This document shows, in pieces, positions 9,324 to 16,469 of a DNA stretch of 44,403 nucleotides. Under the pieces are notes generated by a model that ran no database searches, had not been told where the DNA came from, and saw only the letters and a list, made by a program, of their open reading frames with translations. The stretch lies in assembly GCF_943912385.1 (NCBI RefSeq), contig NZ_CALTTY010000014.1, forward strand, positions 1 through 44,403, given 5' to 3'. Source of the stretch: an uncultured Anaerococcus sp. GTDB taxonomy: Bacteria; Bacillota; Clostridia; Tissierellales; Peptoniphilaceae. Made by a program: the position numbers and the translations under genes. Every line of letters starts with the position of its first letter. The first letter of the stretch is position 1.

Positions 9324-9842
9324 CTAGTTTAATAGACTCATCCTCTTTGTAGCCTGGTATAAGAATATGCCTAGGACAGAGTTTATTGCCATGGCAACTA
9401 ATACTGCTGGAAATGATGGTAAGAATAGGTTAAATTGATTAGTCATGGCAAGAGCCAGGGTTAAGAACATGGTGCCTGATACTAAGGTTCCCAGGGCAAA
9501 GATTAAAATTACCCTTATAGGAGAAAATTCATTTCTCATAGACCTAACCAAGTAGAAGATGACCATACTTGTTATTATTTTTTCGATTAGGTTAGGGATT
9601 TGTCCTCCTGGAAAAGTAGTTGTAAGGGCAGACATGATCCCGCCGGCTATACCTATAAGGAGGGCTTCTTTTTTATCTCTTACTAACATCAGGGAGATAA
9701 ACATCATCGATAAGAGAAAGTCTGGTTTTACTCCAAAAAATACCCCTGGCACCATCAGGTGCATGACAAGGCCAAGGGCCATGAAGATTGCCGAGATTGT
9801 TAAATTTCTTGTTTTAATCTTATTGTTATGATAATTTTGCAT
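9324..9842 (-). CDS. trpP: Tryptophan transporter TrpP
   Basis: Small integral membrane protein taking up tryptophan. The 172 residues match the Bacillus TrpP (YhaG) length, with about five hydrophobic segments and family-typical stretches FFGVKPDFLLSMMF (about 35-48) and the intramembrane ISALTTTFPGGQIPN-like motif (here SALTTTFPGGQIPNLIEK, about 70-87). The ribosome site is AGAGGAAA before the ATG. The identification is strongly supported by the upstream T-box leader whose specifier is the Trp codon UGG. It is a single-gene unit converging on the peptide transporter operon. Confidence 0.93.
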   Translation of the reverse strand: MQNYHNNKIKTRNLTISAIFMALGLVMHLMVPGVFFGVKPDFLLSMMFISLMLVRDKKEALLIGIAGGIMSALTTTFPGGQIPNLIEKIITSMVIFYLVRSMRNEFSPIRVILIFALGTLVSGTMFLTLALAMTNQFNLFLPSFPAVLVAMAINSVLGIFLYQATKRMSLLN

Positions 9843-9871
9843 GTTTTTCCTCTTTTCTAATATAAGCTAAA

Positions 9872-10123
9872 TAAAAAAAGCCCGCTCCCATAAAAGGAGC
9901 GAGCTTAGCCCACGGTGCCATCCTCATTAGCCTATCACAAATAGACCTCTTTTAGATACTTTCATATCCTATCTCTGTAAGGTGAGAACCACCCGCCGGC
10001 TACTATAATTCACCTTTGATCCGATAGATCCATTCAGAAAAAATCTCACCTCGCAATTCTCATCAACCATTAACTTTCTGTTGGCTTGATTTTTTCTTAC
10101 TAATTCTATCTCTGATTTATCTT
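9872..10123 (-). promoter_or_regulatory. T-box leader, tryptophan specifier (UGG)
   Basis: A tRNA-sensing leader read on the minus strand. The specifier loop is complete: helix GATAGA / TCTATC, left side AGTA, right side GAAUGGA, closed above by the perfect helix AGAAAAAATC / GATTTTTTCT. The specifier codon is UGG at 10032-10030. The T-box sequence GGATGGCACCGTGG (9923-9910) pairs with uncharged tRNA in the antiterminator. The competing terminator has stem arms 9896-9905 and 9879-9888 and a run of U (9878-9872). Uncharged tRNA-Trp should permit trpP expression. Confidence 0.95.
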
Positions 10124-10129
10124 AACTTT

Positions 10130-10158
10130 ATCATATTACAAGATTAATGTTTTGTCAA
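10130..10158 (-). promoter_or_regulatory. Promoter of the trpP T-box transcript
   Basis: On the minus strand a perfect TTGACA (10158-10153) and TATGAT (10135-10130) are separated by 17 bases. The start of transcription near 10123 leaves exactly the T-box leader downstream. The -35 lies nine bases past the purine permease stop codon. Confidence 0.85.
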
Positions 10159-10166
10159 ATATATTT

Positions 10167-11471
10167 TTAAATTATATACCAGATTAAAAATACAATTGAT
10201 AATAGATAAATCACCCAGCTTACTTCCTTGCCCTTGCCAGTTAAAAGTTTAATGGCTGCAAAGCTCATGATTCCAAAGGCTATACCATCTGCTATTGAAT
10301 AAGCAAGAGGCATCATTAGGATGGTCATGAAGGCTGGGAAGGCTTCTGTTATATCTTCAAAGTTTATTTCTACAACAGTTGATAACATAAATAGTCCTAC
10401 TGTTACTAGGGCTGCTGATGTGGCTGCTGCAGGAATAATTGAAAATACTGGGAAGAAGAAGGCTGCTATTACAAAACACCCTGCTGTTGAAAGGGCTGTT
10501 AGTCCTGTTCTTCCGCCTTCTGCAACTCCTGATGAACTTTCTACAAAGGTTGTGATTGTAGATGTTCCTAAAAGCGCTCCGAAGGTTGTACCGACGGCAT
10601 CTGCCATTAAAGCCTTGCTTGCTTCTGGTAAATTTCCATCTTCATCTAGCATCTTTGCCTTGGTTGCAACCCCTGTGAGGGTGCCAAGGGTGTCAAAGAT
10701 ATCTACAAAGAGGAAGGAGAATAAGACTGAGAACATCTCTAGTGAAAATACATTAGAAAAGTCTAGCTTAAAGGCTATAGGCGACACAGATGGTGGTAGG
10801 CTTATGATGTTTGAATCAGGAAATTTGGTAAAGCCTAGGATTAGGGAAAGTATTGTTGATACTAAGATCCCCCAAAGTAGGGCCCCCTTGACCTGTCTTG
10901 CTGTTAAAACCAACATTACTATTAGGGCAAAGAAGAATATTAGTGCCTCAAGAGATTTTAAATTCCCTAAAGCCAGGGCTGGTTCTGCCTTAACAATAAT
11001 ATTTGCATTTGAAAGGCCTATCTCTGCTATAAATAGACCTATACCTACTGATACTGCTTTTTTTAGGGTGGTTGGTATGGCGTTAAAAATTGCCTCCCTC
11101 ACTCCAAAAAAGGAAAGTAGGATAAAAATAATTCCTTCTAAGAAAACTGCTGTTAAGGCAAATTCCCAACTCTTGCCCATTTGTCCGACTACAGTATAGG
11201 TGAAGAAAGCATTAAGCCCCATACCTGCAGAAAGACCGAATGGAAGGTTGGCATAAAAGGCCATTAGGACCATGGCTATTACACTTGCTATGATTGTGGC
11301 TGAGAAAACTGCCCCATAATTCATACCAGATTCGCTTAAGATGGCTGGATTTACAGCAAGGATATAACTCATTGTCATAAAGGTTGTTATACCGGCCATT
11401 ATTTCTGTCTTAACATTAGTACCATGTTTATTTAGCTTGAAAGTTTTTTCAAAAAACGAAACTTCTGCCAT
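10167..11471 (-). CDS. NCS2 family purine permease (AzgA type: adenine/guanine/hypoxanthine)
   Basis: Proton-coupled nucleobase importer of the AzgA branch of NCS2. The 434-residue length and landmarks are typical: GITTFMTMSYILAVNP near residue 28, GLSAGMGLNAFFTYTV near 78, the FVDIFDTLGTLTGVA substrate-site helix near 252 and the GTSTITTFVESSSGVAEGGRTGL region near 298. About 12-14 TM segments. A ribosome site AGGAGG precedes the ATG. No purine riboswitch is visible in the 130-base upstream space. It points divergently from the CNNM/CorC gene. The actual base transported cannot be assigned. Confidence 0.93.
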   Translation of the reverse strand: MAEVSFFEKTFKLNKHGTNVKTEIMAGITTFMTMSYILAVNPAILSESGMNYGAVFSATIIASVIAMVLMAFYANLPFGLSAGMGLNAFFTYTVVGQMGKSWEFALTAVFLEGIIFILLSFFGVREAIFNAIPTTLKKAVSVGIGLFIAEIGLSNANIIVKAEPALALGNLKSLEALIFFFALIVMLVLTARQVKGALLWGILVSTILSLILGFTKFPDSNIISLPPSVSPIAFKLDFSNVFSLEMFSVLFSFLFVDIFDTLGTLTGVATKAKMLDEDGNLPEASKALMADAVGTTFGALLGTSTITTFVESSSGVAEGGRTGLTALSTAGCFVIAAFFFPVFSIIPAAATSAALVTVGLFMLSTVVEINFEDITEAFPAFMTILMMPLAYSIADGIAFGIMSFAAIKLLTGKGKEVSWVIYLLSIVFLIWYII

Positions 11472-11502
11472 ATTTGCCTCCTTTTATTTATGATACAGCT
11501 TC

Positions 11503-11530
11503 ATTATATATTTTTATTTTAAATTGTCAT
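11503..11530 (-). promoter_or_regulatory. Promoter of the purine permease gene
   Basis: Minus-strand ATGACA (11530-11525), 16-base spacer and a perfect TATAAT (11508-11503), about 30 bases upstream of the start codon. Confidence 0.55.
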
Positions 11531-11607
11531 TAATAATCGCATTTTTCCTTTATTTTTAGGGGATAAATGGGGATAATATTATAAAGACTAAGTTTTATTA
11601 GGCTAAA

Positions 11608-12870
11608 ATGAAAGAAGGAATAATGACTACGACGAATATCATTGAATTAATTGTAATTATAGTGGGGGTTATGGGATCTGCCTTTTTTTCCTCATCAGAA
11701 ACTGCCCTTACTTCAATAAATGTATTTAAAATAAGGCAGATGGAAGAAAACGGGGTGGAAAACTCCTCCTTGGTAAGAAAGCTTACAGATGATATAGGTA
11801 AGGTTTTAACTACTATATTGATTGGAAATAATATAGTAAATATTGTTACAACGACTGTAGCAACTATATTTTTCACAGATCTTTTCGGTCCGTCTGGGGC
11901 TGTTATTTCAACAGTTGTCCTTACTTTAACAATTTTAATTTTCGGAGAAGTAACACCGAAAAATATAGCGACCTCATCATCAGAAAAGGTTGCCCTAAAA
12001 GTGTCAAGGCCGATAAAGTTTTTTGATGTAATTTTAAAGCCCATGTCATTTTTTCTCCAGGCTATTACAGATCTTTTAACAAAGGTATTAATAGGTGATA
12101 ACCATCCTAGCCAGGACTTGGTTACAGAGGAGGACCTTAAGACTATAGTGGATGTATCTGAAGAGCAGGGGGTAATAAACGACCAGGAATCAGAGATAAT
12201 AAATAATGTCTTTGAATTTGGGGACTCTGATGTAGAAGATATAATGACAGCAAGGACCAATATGGAGGCCATTGCCCTTGACATAGACGATAAAGACCTA
12301 AAGAATTTTCTTAAAAACTCTAAGCACTCAAGAATCCCTGTTTATGGAAAATCAATTGATAATATCCTGGGTATCCTTCATATGAAGGATATAGTAGCCT
12401 TTATAGCAGAAGATAGGGACCTTGATATAGAAGATATGATAAGGCCAGCCTTTTATGTTTATGATAACATGCATATTTTTGACCTCTTTAAGTCGATGAG
12501 AGGGGAGAATGTCTCCCTTGCCATTGTAATTGACGAGTACGGGGGTACAAGCGGTATTGTTACAATCGAGGATATAGTGGAGGAGCTAGTCGGGGAAATT
12601 GAAGATGAGTATGATACTAATCTTGAGACCATCTTTAAAATAAACGATAAGGAGTATTTGGTAAACCCATCTATTCATATCAATGATTTTAATGATTATT
12701 TTGACACTAACTTAATCCAAATTAAAAATGACTCGATTGGTGGATATTTGATTGATAAAATTGGGAAAATACCCAAGGTAAACGACTCTATAGAAGAAGA
12801 AGGGATGGTTATATCTGTTCTTCAGGTAAATAGGTATAAACTTGAGATGCTCAAATTAGATTTTAAATAG
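11608..12870 (+). CDS. CNNM/CorC (HlyC/CorC) family transmembrane CBS protein
   Basis: Membrane protein of the CNNM family, linked to Mg2+ or Co2+ efflux. Order of parts in about 420 residues: an N-terminal DUF21/CNNM membrane domain with about four helices (GSAFFSSSETALTS near 22-35, IFGEVTPKNIA near 113), a CBS pair from about 200 to 325 beginning at VEDIMTARTNMEAI, the linker VIDEYGGTSGIVTIEDIVEELVG-like segment, and a C-terminal CorC_HlyC domain. Two starts are possible: ATG 11608, and ATG 11623 with GAAGGA just before it but only three bases of spacing. I keep the longer form with moderate certainty. It is followed after 13 bases by another CBS-domain protein. Confidence 0.9.
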   Translation: MKEGIMTTTNIIELIVIIVGVMGSAFFSSSETALTSINVFKIRQMEENGVENSSLVRKLTDDIGKVLTTILIGNNIVNIVTTTVATIFFTDLFGPSGAVISTVVLTLTILIFGEVTPKNIATSSSEKVALKVSRPIKFFDVILKPMSFFLQAITDLLTKVLIGDNHPSQDLVTEEDLKTIVDVSEEQGVINDQESEIINNVFEFGDSDVEDIMTARTNMEAIALDIDDKDLKNFLKNSKHSRIPVYGKSIDNILGILHMKDIVAFIAEDRDLDIEDMIRPAFYVYDNMHIFDLFKSMRGENVSLAIVIDEYGGTSGIVTIEDIVEELVGEIEDEYDTNLETIFKINDKEYLVNPSIHINDFNDYFDTNLIQIKNDSIGGYLIDKIGKIPKVNDSIEEEGMVISVLQVNRYKLEMLKLDFK

Positions 12871-12883
12871 GAAGGAGAAAAAA

Positions 12884-14530
12884 ATGAGAGAAAAAGTTTT
12901 TATCACAGGTCATAAGAAGCCAGACACAGATTCAATCATGTCAGCTATTGCCTACGCTGACCTTAAAAACAGGCTAGGTGAATACGAGGCAATTCCCATA
13001 AGACTTGGCAAAATTAGCCAGGAAAGTCGCTTTGTCCTTGATTATTTTGGAGTAAAAGCGCCAGAGATTAAAGAATCAATGAAGCTTACAGTAGGAGACT
13101 TATCCTTCGACCAGGGAAATATAATAGACCCATCCATACCCATTAGAAAAGCCTGGGACACCTTTCAAAAAGGGGCTACAAACTCCCTTTCAGTTGTAGA
13201 TAGTGAGGGTAAGATTAGAGGTATTGCTTCACTTTCAAATATAACCAAGTCCTATATGGATGTTTGGGATGATAAGATTTTAGGACGTGCATCTACCCCT
13301 ATTGATAATATAATCGATGTCCTAGCTGCAAAAATTATCCACCTTGCTGAAGATGATCCAAAATTTCCAGGCAAGATGACAGTATTTGCCACAGCTGGCA
13401 AGGAAGATGAATTAAAGGATATATTTTCTGAGGGAGATATAGTAATTGCAGGAAATAGGGCTGACTATTATGGTTACCTATTAAAGCAAAAAATATCCCT
13501 CCTTATTTTAACAAATGGAGCAGGGCTTGATGAAGACATGGTCGATATTGCCAAGAAAAATAAGGTTACAGTCATATCCACAGAATTTAACTCCTTTATG
13601 ACTTCAAGACTTTTACCTCTTACTATTCCTGTAAGTCAGGTGATGACAACAGATAAGCTAATCTACTTTAAAACTACAGATACCCTTGACACTGTAAGAG
13701 AGGACATGGCCAAGTCTAGGTTTAGGTCATATCCAGTTGTCGATGCTAAAAAGAAGGTTGTAGGATCTATTTCCAGATACCACTTGATTTCATCTGAAAA
13801 GAAAAAACTAATCCTAGTTGACCATAATGAACGAAACCAGTCAATTGATGACATAGATGAGGCAGAAATTATAGAAATAATCGACCACCACAGGGTGGCA
13901 AATATCCTTACCACCTCTCCTGTATTTTTCAGGGCAGAACCAGTTGGCTCAACAGCCACAATCATAAGTGAAATGTACTTAGAATCAGGCATTAGGCCAT
14001 CAAAGGAGATTGCGGGTATCCTTTGTGCGGCAATTATTTCTGATACCCTACTCTTTAGGTCACCTACAACTACTGATACAGACAAGAGAATCCTTAATAG
14101 GATGAGTAAAATTGCGGGAATTGCCCCAGAAGACTTTGCTGATAAGATGTTTAGGGCGGGGACATCCCTTAAGGGAAAATCTGCCAAGGACCTTATAGAA
14201 GGCGATATCAAGACCTTTACTATAGGAGAAGCCAATGTAAGAGTCGGTCAGGTCTTTACTATGAATCCAGAAGAGCTTGTGCCGATTATGGATGACTTAA
14301 AGGATCAGATGGCAGGAAAAATTAGGGAAAGAGGGGAAGATACCTTTGTCCTTGTCTTAACTGATATCTTCAACCAAAAGTCAGAACTTTTAGTTGTAGG
14401 CGACTTCTATGATGAAATCAGGGAAGAATTTGGTGAGACAACAAAAAATGGTACCATCAACGCAGAAGGAGTCCTATCCCGTAAAAAACAAGTTATACCA
14501 AGGCTTACAACAGCCATTGTAAAGGCCTAA
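12884..14530 (+). CDS. ppaC: Manganese-dependent inorganic pyrophosphatase, family II, with CBS and DRTGG domains
   Basis: Cytoplasmic enzyme splitting pyrophosphate to drive biosynthesis. The DHH catalytic domain is interrupted by a regulatory insert: motif GHKKPDTDSI at residues 9-18 supplies metal ligands, then a CBS half near 65-125, a DRTGG-like segment near 165-240, a second CBS half from about 247, then LVDHNE near 310 and EIIDHHRVANI near 327, and a DHHA2 domain to the end. This CBS-DRTGG architecture (548 aa) is found in Clostridia, where adenine nucleotides such as AMP, ADP and diadenosine polyphosphates control activity. GGAAGGAG precedes the ATG. Confidence 0.95.
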   Translation: MREKVFITGHKKPDTDSIMSAIAYADLKNRLGEYEAIPIRLGKISQESRFVLDYFGVKAPEIKESMKLTVGDLSFDQGNIIDPSIPIRKAWDTFQKGATNSLSVVDSEGKIRGIASLSNITKSYMDVWDDKILGRASTPIDNIIDVLAAKIIHLAEDDPKFPGKMTVFATAGKEDELKDIFSEGDIVIAGNRADYYGYLLKQKISLLILTNGAGLDEDMVDIAKKNKVTVISTEFNSFMTSRLLPLTIPVSQVMTTDKLIYFKTTDTLDTVREDMAKSRFRSYPVVDAKKKVVGSISRYHLISSEKKKLILVDHNERNQSIDDIDEAEIIEIIDHHRVANILTTSPVFFRAEPVGSTATIISEMYLESGIRPSKEIAGILCAAIISDTLLFRSPTTTDTDKRILNRMSKIAGIAPEDFADKMFRAGTSLKGKSAKDLIEGDIKTFTIGEANVRVGQVFTMNPEELVPIMDDLKDQMAGKIRERGEDTFVLVLTDIFNQKSELLVVGDFYDEIREEFGETTKNGTINAEGVLSRKKQVIPRLTTAIVKA

Positions 14531-14541
14531 GTAGGGAAAAA

Positions 14542-15057
14542 GTGGAAATATTAGATATCTACGATAAATATAAGCAAAAAACAGGAAGGACCTATCTAAG
14601 AAAGGATAAAATTCCAAATGGCGGTCTCAGGCTTATTATCCATATCCTTATTTTTAACGATAAGGGTGAGCTTTTAATCCAGCAAAGAGCAGAGGATAAA
14701 AAAATGGGTGGGCTCTGGGATATTTCCTGCGGAGGCGCTTGCCAGGCAGGGGAAGATTCCTGGCAGGGTGCAAGACGAGAGCTTAAGGAAGAGCTCGGGA
14801 TAGACTTTGATTTTAGTGAGATAAGACCTATCCTTACAGCAAACTTCGACCAGGGTTTTGATGATTTTTATATAATAAAGAAAAATATTAAAATAAGTGA
14901 TTTAATTTTAGAAAAAGAAGAAGTGAAGGATGCCCGCTGGGCGAGGAGAGATGAAATTATAAGGCTTTTAGATAGGGGAGACTTCGTCGGTTATAAAAAA
15001 TCCTTTATCAAACTTCTATTTGACTTAAAAGAGGATTCTAAATTCCTAGAGATGTAA
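14542..15057 (+). CDS. Nudix hydrolase (IPP-isomerase-like subgroup)
   Basis: Small hydrolase acting on nucleoside diphosphate-linked compounds. The complete Nudix box (GGACQAGEDSWQGARRELKE followed by ELGI) spans about residues 65-88 with the catalytic REL..EE in place. The N-terminal layout (EILDIYDKYKQKTG) matches the NUDIX group often mislabelled isopentenyl-diphosphate isomerase. The start is GTG at 14542 with AGGG upstream, 11 bases after the pyrophosphatase stop. The substrate is unknown. Confidence 0.87.
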   Translation: MEILDIYDKYKQKTGRTYLRKDKIPNGGLRLIIHILIFNDKGELLIQQRAEDKKMGGLWDISCGGACQAGEDSWQGARRELKEELGIDFDFSEIRPILTANFDQGFDDFYIIKKNIKISDLILEKEEVKDARWARRDEIIRLLDRGDFVGYKKSFIKLLFDLKEDSKFLEM

Positions 15058-15063
15058 ATAAAA

Positions 15064-15100
15064 AAAACGTCCCAAGGACAAAGCCTCTGGGACGTTTTCT
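15064..15100. terminator. Bidirectional terminator between converging genes
   Basis: Stem AAAACGTCCCA (15064-15074) with TGGGACGTTTT (15088-15098); A- and T-runs on both sides allow it to act on the Nudix transcript and on the converging DUF1858 transcript. A second small hairpin (15104-15119) overlaps the stop codon of the minus-strand gene. Confidence 0.88.
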
Positions 15101-15115
15101 AAGCTAGGTTGAAAC

Positions 15116-15331
15116 CTAGGCGTTAAGTTGTTCTAATAGATAATCTGGATCCATGCCGTGGACCATACATGCTTCTTCAAGGGTCTCGTAAAGAGCTGTT
15201 GGACATGCAATGCAACCCATACCGCTCATCATAAGAGTGTTGATAGCTTCTGGTTTAGCTTGGATTATATCGCCTATTATCATATCACGAGTGATAGTAA
15301 CTTTTTCTTTGTTTTGAGTATTTTCGGTCAT
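15116..15331 (-). CDS. DUF1858 domain protein
   Basis: A 71-residue protein of the DUF1858 family, small helical proteins found alone or fused to redox proteins. The family core TITRDMIIGDIIQAKPEA, followed by a GMGCIACP motif (cysteines at about residues 40 and 43) and an additional cysteine in EEACMVHG, suggests a redox-active or metal-binding CxxC. AGGGGG upstream of the ATG is a strong ribosome site. It stands alone between two plus-strand units. The biochemical role is not established. Confidence 0.9.
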   Translation of the reverse strand: MTENTQNKEKVTITRDMIIGDIIQAKPEAINTLMMSGMGCIACPTALYETLEEACMVHGMDPDYLLEQLNA

Positions 15332-15411
15332 ATTAACCCCCTTTATATATTCATATTTTACTCCAAAGGGGTAAAATAATCAAAGTAAATTACTAGGATA
15401 TAGGAGGAAGA

Positions 15412-15744
15412 ATGAGTAAGAGAGAAATCTTAGTAGAAAAACAAGAGGAATTAAGAAAATTAAATGAAAAAATAAATAAAAACAAGAAGCCAGCTTTTAT
15501 AAAAAGTCTTCTAAAACCCCTAGGTCTTGCCCTTGTTAGTCTGGCTCTGGCTAAAGTTTTAAAATTTTCAGATAGCCAGAGCTTAGGCCTTGTAATTTTA
15601 GTCTTTTTCATAAGTATTTTTATATTTACGGCTATGGATAAAAAGAAAATACAAGCAAGGGATAAGGACTTAAAAAATAAAAGAATTAGTCTACAGAAGG
15701 AAATTGTGGGCCTGATGAGGGAAGTTAAAAATGAGGGTAATTAA
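15412..15744 (+). CDS. Small two-TM coiled-coil membrane protein, function unknown
   Basis: I do not recognise a named family. The 110-residue product has a charged, heptad-like N-terminal helix (about 1-30, rich in K/E/L), two hydrophobic segments at about 33-47 and 54-72 separated by KFSDSQ, and a second charged helix to the end. Both ends would face the same side of the membrane. AGGAGG lies seven bases before ATG. It overlaps the start of the hemolysin III gene by 14 bases, so the two are probably coexpressed. Confidence 0.8.
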   Translation: MSKREILVEKQEELRKLNEKINKNKKPAFIKSLLKPLGLALVSLALAKVLKFSDSQSLGLVILVFFISIFIFTAMDKKKIQARDKDLKNKRISLQKEIVGLMREVKNEGN

Positions 15745-16381
15745 GTATAGCAGAAAAGAAGAAATATTAAATATCCTGACCCACGCACTTGGTTTTATCC
15801 TAAGTTTAATAGTATTTCTACCCCTAGTAATAAAAACCTACAAGGGTGGAGATACTATGACTTTTCTGGGCTGGCTAATTTATTTTGTGACTATAGCTTT
15901 GATGTTTTTATCATCAAGCCTATATCACTCTATGAGAAACCCCTTAGCCCGTACAATTTTTAGGGCGGTTGACCATGGGGTTATTTACCTAACCATAGCA
16001 GGATCTTATACGCCAATAATATTAATTGGCCTTAGGTCGAGTTTTTCTATAGTAATTTTTGTTGTAATTTGGGTCCTTGCCTTAGGAGGGATAGTCATGA
16101 ATATCATTGCCTTTGCCATGGGCAAGGAAGATAAGATTAAAAAAGCCTCTATGACTATTTACATGGCTATGGGCTGGTTGTCTCTTCTTTTAATCTACCA
16201 AATCTATAGAAATATTGGCCCTCGATATATAGTGTACTTGTTTCTTGGGGGTCTTTTCTATACAGTGGGGGCAGTATTTTATTCAAAGAAAACTATCCCC
16301 TACAACCACGCCATCTGGCATGTTTTTATTCTAATAGCAGCTTTTGTCATGTTTTATGGTAACCTAAGCTTTTTGGGATAA
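15731..16381 (+). CDS. Hemolysin III family (YqfA/PAQR-like) membrane protein
   Basis: Seven-TM protein of the hemolysin III / PAQR superfamily, proposed metal-dependent hydrolases of membrane lipids. The conserved zinc-site pattern is present: SSSLYHSM near residue 57, RAVDHGVIYLTIAGSYTP near 77-94 and a C-terminal NHAIWHVFIL near 192. The 216-residue length is standard. The start lies inside the previous gene with GAGGGAAG as ribosome site. The old name hemolysin does not imply toxicity here. Confidence 0.9.
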   Translation: MRVIKYSRKEEILNILTHALGFILSLIVFLPLVIKTYKGGDTMTFLGWLIYFVTIALMFLSSSLYHSMRNPLARTIFRAVDHGVIYLTIAGSYTPIILIGLRSSFSIVIFVVIWVLALGGIVMNIIAFAMGKEDKIKKASMTIYMAMGWLSLLLIYQIYRNIGPRYIVYLFLGGLFYTVGAVFYSKKTIPYNHAIWHVFILIAAFVMFYGNLSFLG

Positions 16382-16409
16382 TTGCAAGTAAATAAAATAT
16401 AAGTATAGT
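16382..16409 (+). promoter_or_regulatory. Putative htpG promoter
   Basis: TTGCAA at 16382-16387, 16-base spacer and TATAGT at 16404-16409. The first transcribed base would fall inside the CIRCE-like repeat that starts two bases downstream, the usual geometry of HrcA control. Confidence 0.6.
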
Positions 16410-16410
16410 A

Positions 16411-16437
16411 TTAGCAGTCGAACGTATAGACTGCTAA
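16411..16437 (+). promoter_or_regulatory. CIRCE-like operator (HrcA site) before htpG
   Basis: TTAGCAGTC, nine bases, GACTGCTAA: the exact 9-9-9 geometry of CIRCE (consensus TTAGCACTC-N9-GAGTGCTAA) with one compensated change in each arm. It sits between the -10 and the ribosome site of htpG. Because a T-run follows (16438-16444), the same hairpin could also terminate the hemolysin III transcript; both roles are possible. Confidence 0.7.
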
Positions 16438-16469
16438 TTTTTTTGATTATTATCCAGGAGGATTAGAAA

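Noticed and set aside
10321..11199. 292-codon plus-strand open frame
   Set aside because: Lies antisense to the clearly identified purine permease; its Ser/Thr/Lys-rich translation has no domain and no ribosome site.
11472..11607. Possible purine riboswitch before the AzgA permease
   Set aside because: Only about 30 bases separate the likely promoter from the start codon, too short for the aptamer, and the conserved core is absent.
11598..12284. 228-codon minus-strand open frame
   Set aside because: Antisense to the CNNM membrane domain; Ser/Thr/Val-rich shadow with no ribosome site.
13663..14235. 190-codon minus-strand open frame
   Set aside because: Antisense to the catalytic part of the family II pyrophosphatase; low-complexity Ser/Ile/Leu translation.
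16411..16444. Hairpin before htpG read only as a terminator
   Set aside because: The T-run supports termination, but the 9-9-9 CIRCE geometry, sequence match and position after a promoter make an operator at least as likely, so I list it as CIRCE-like.
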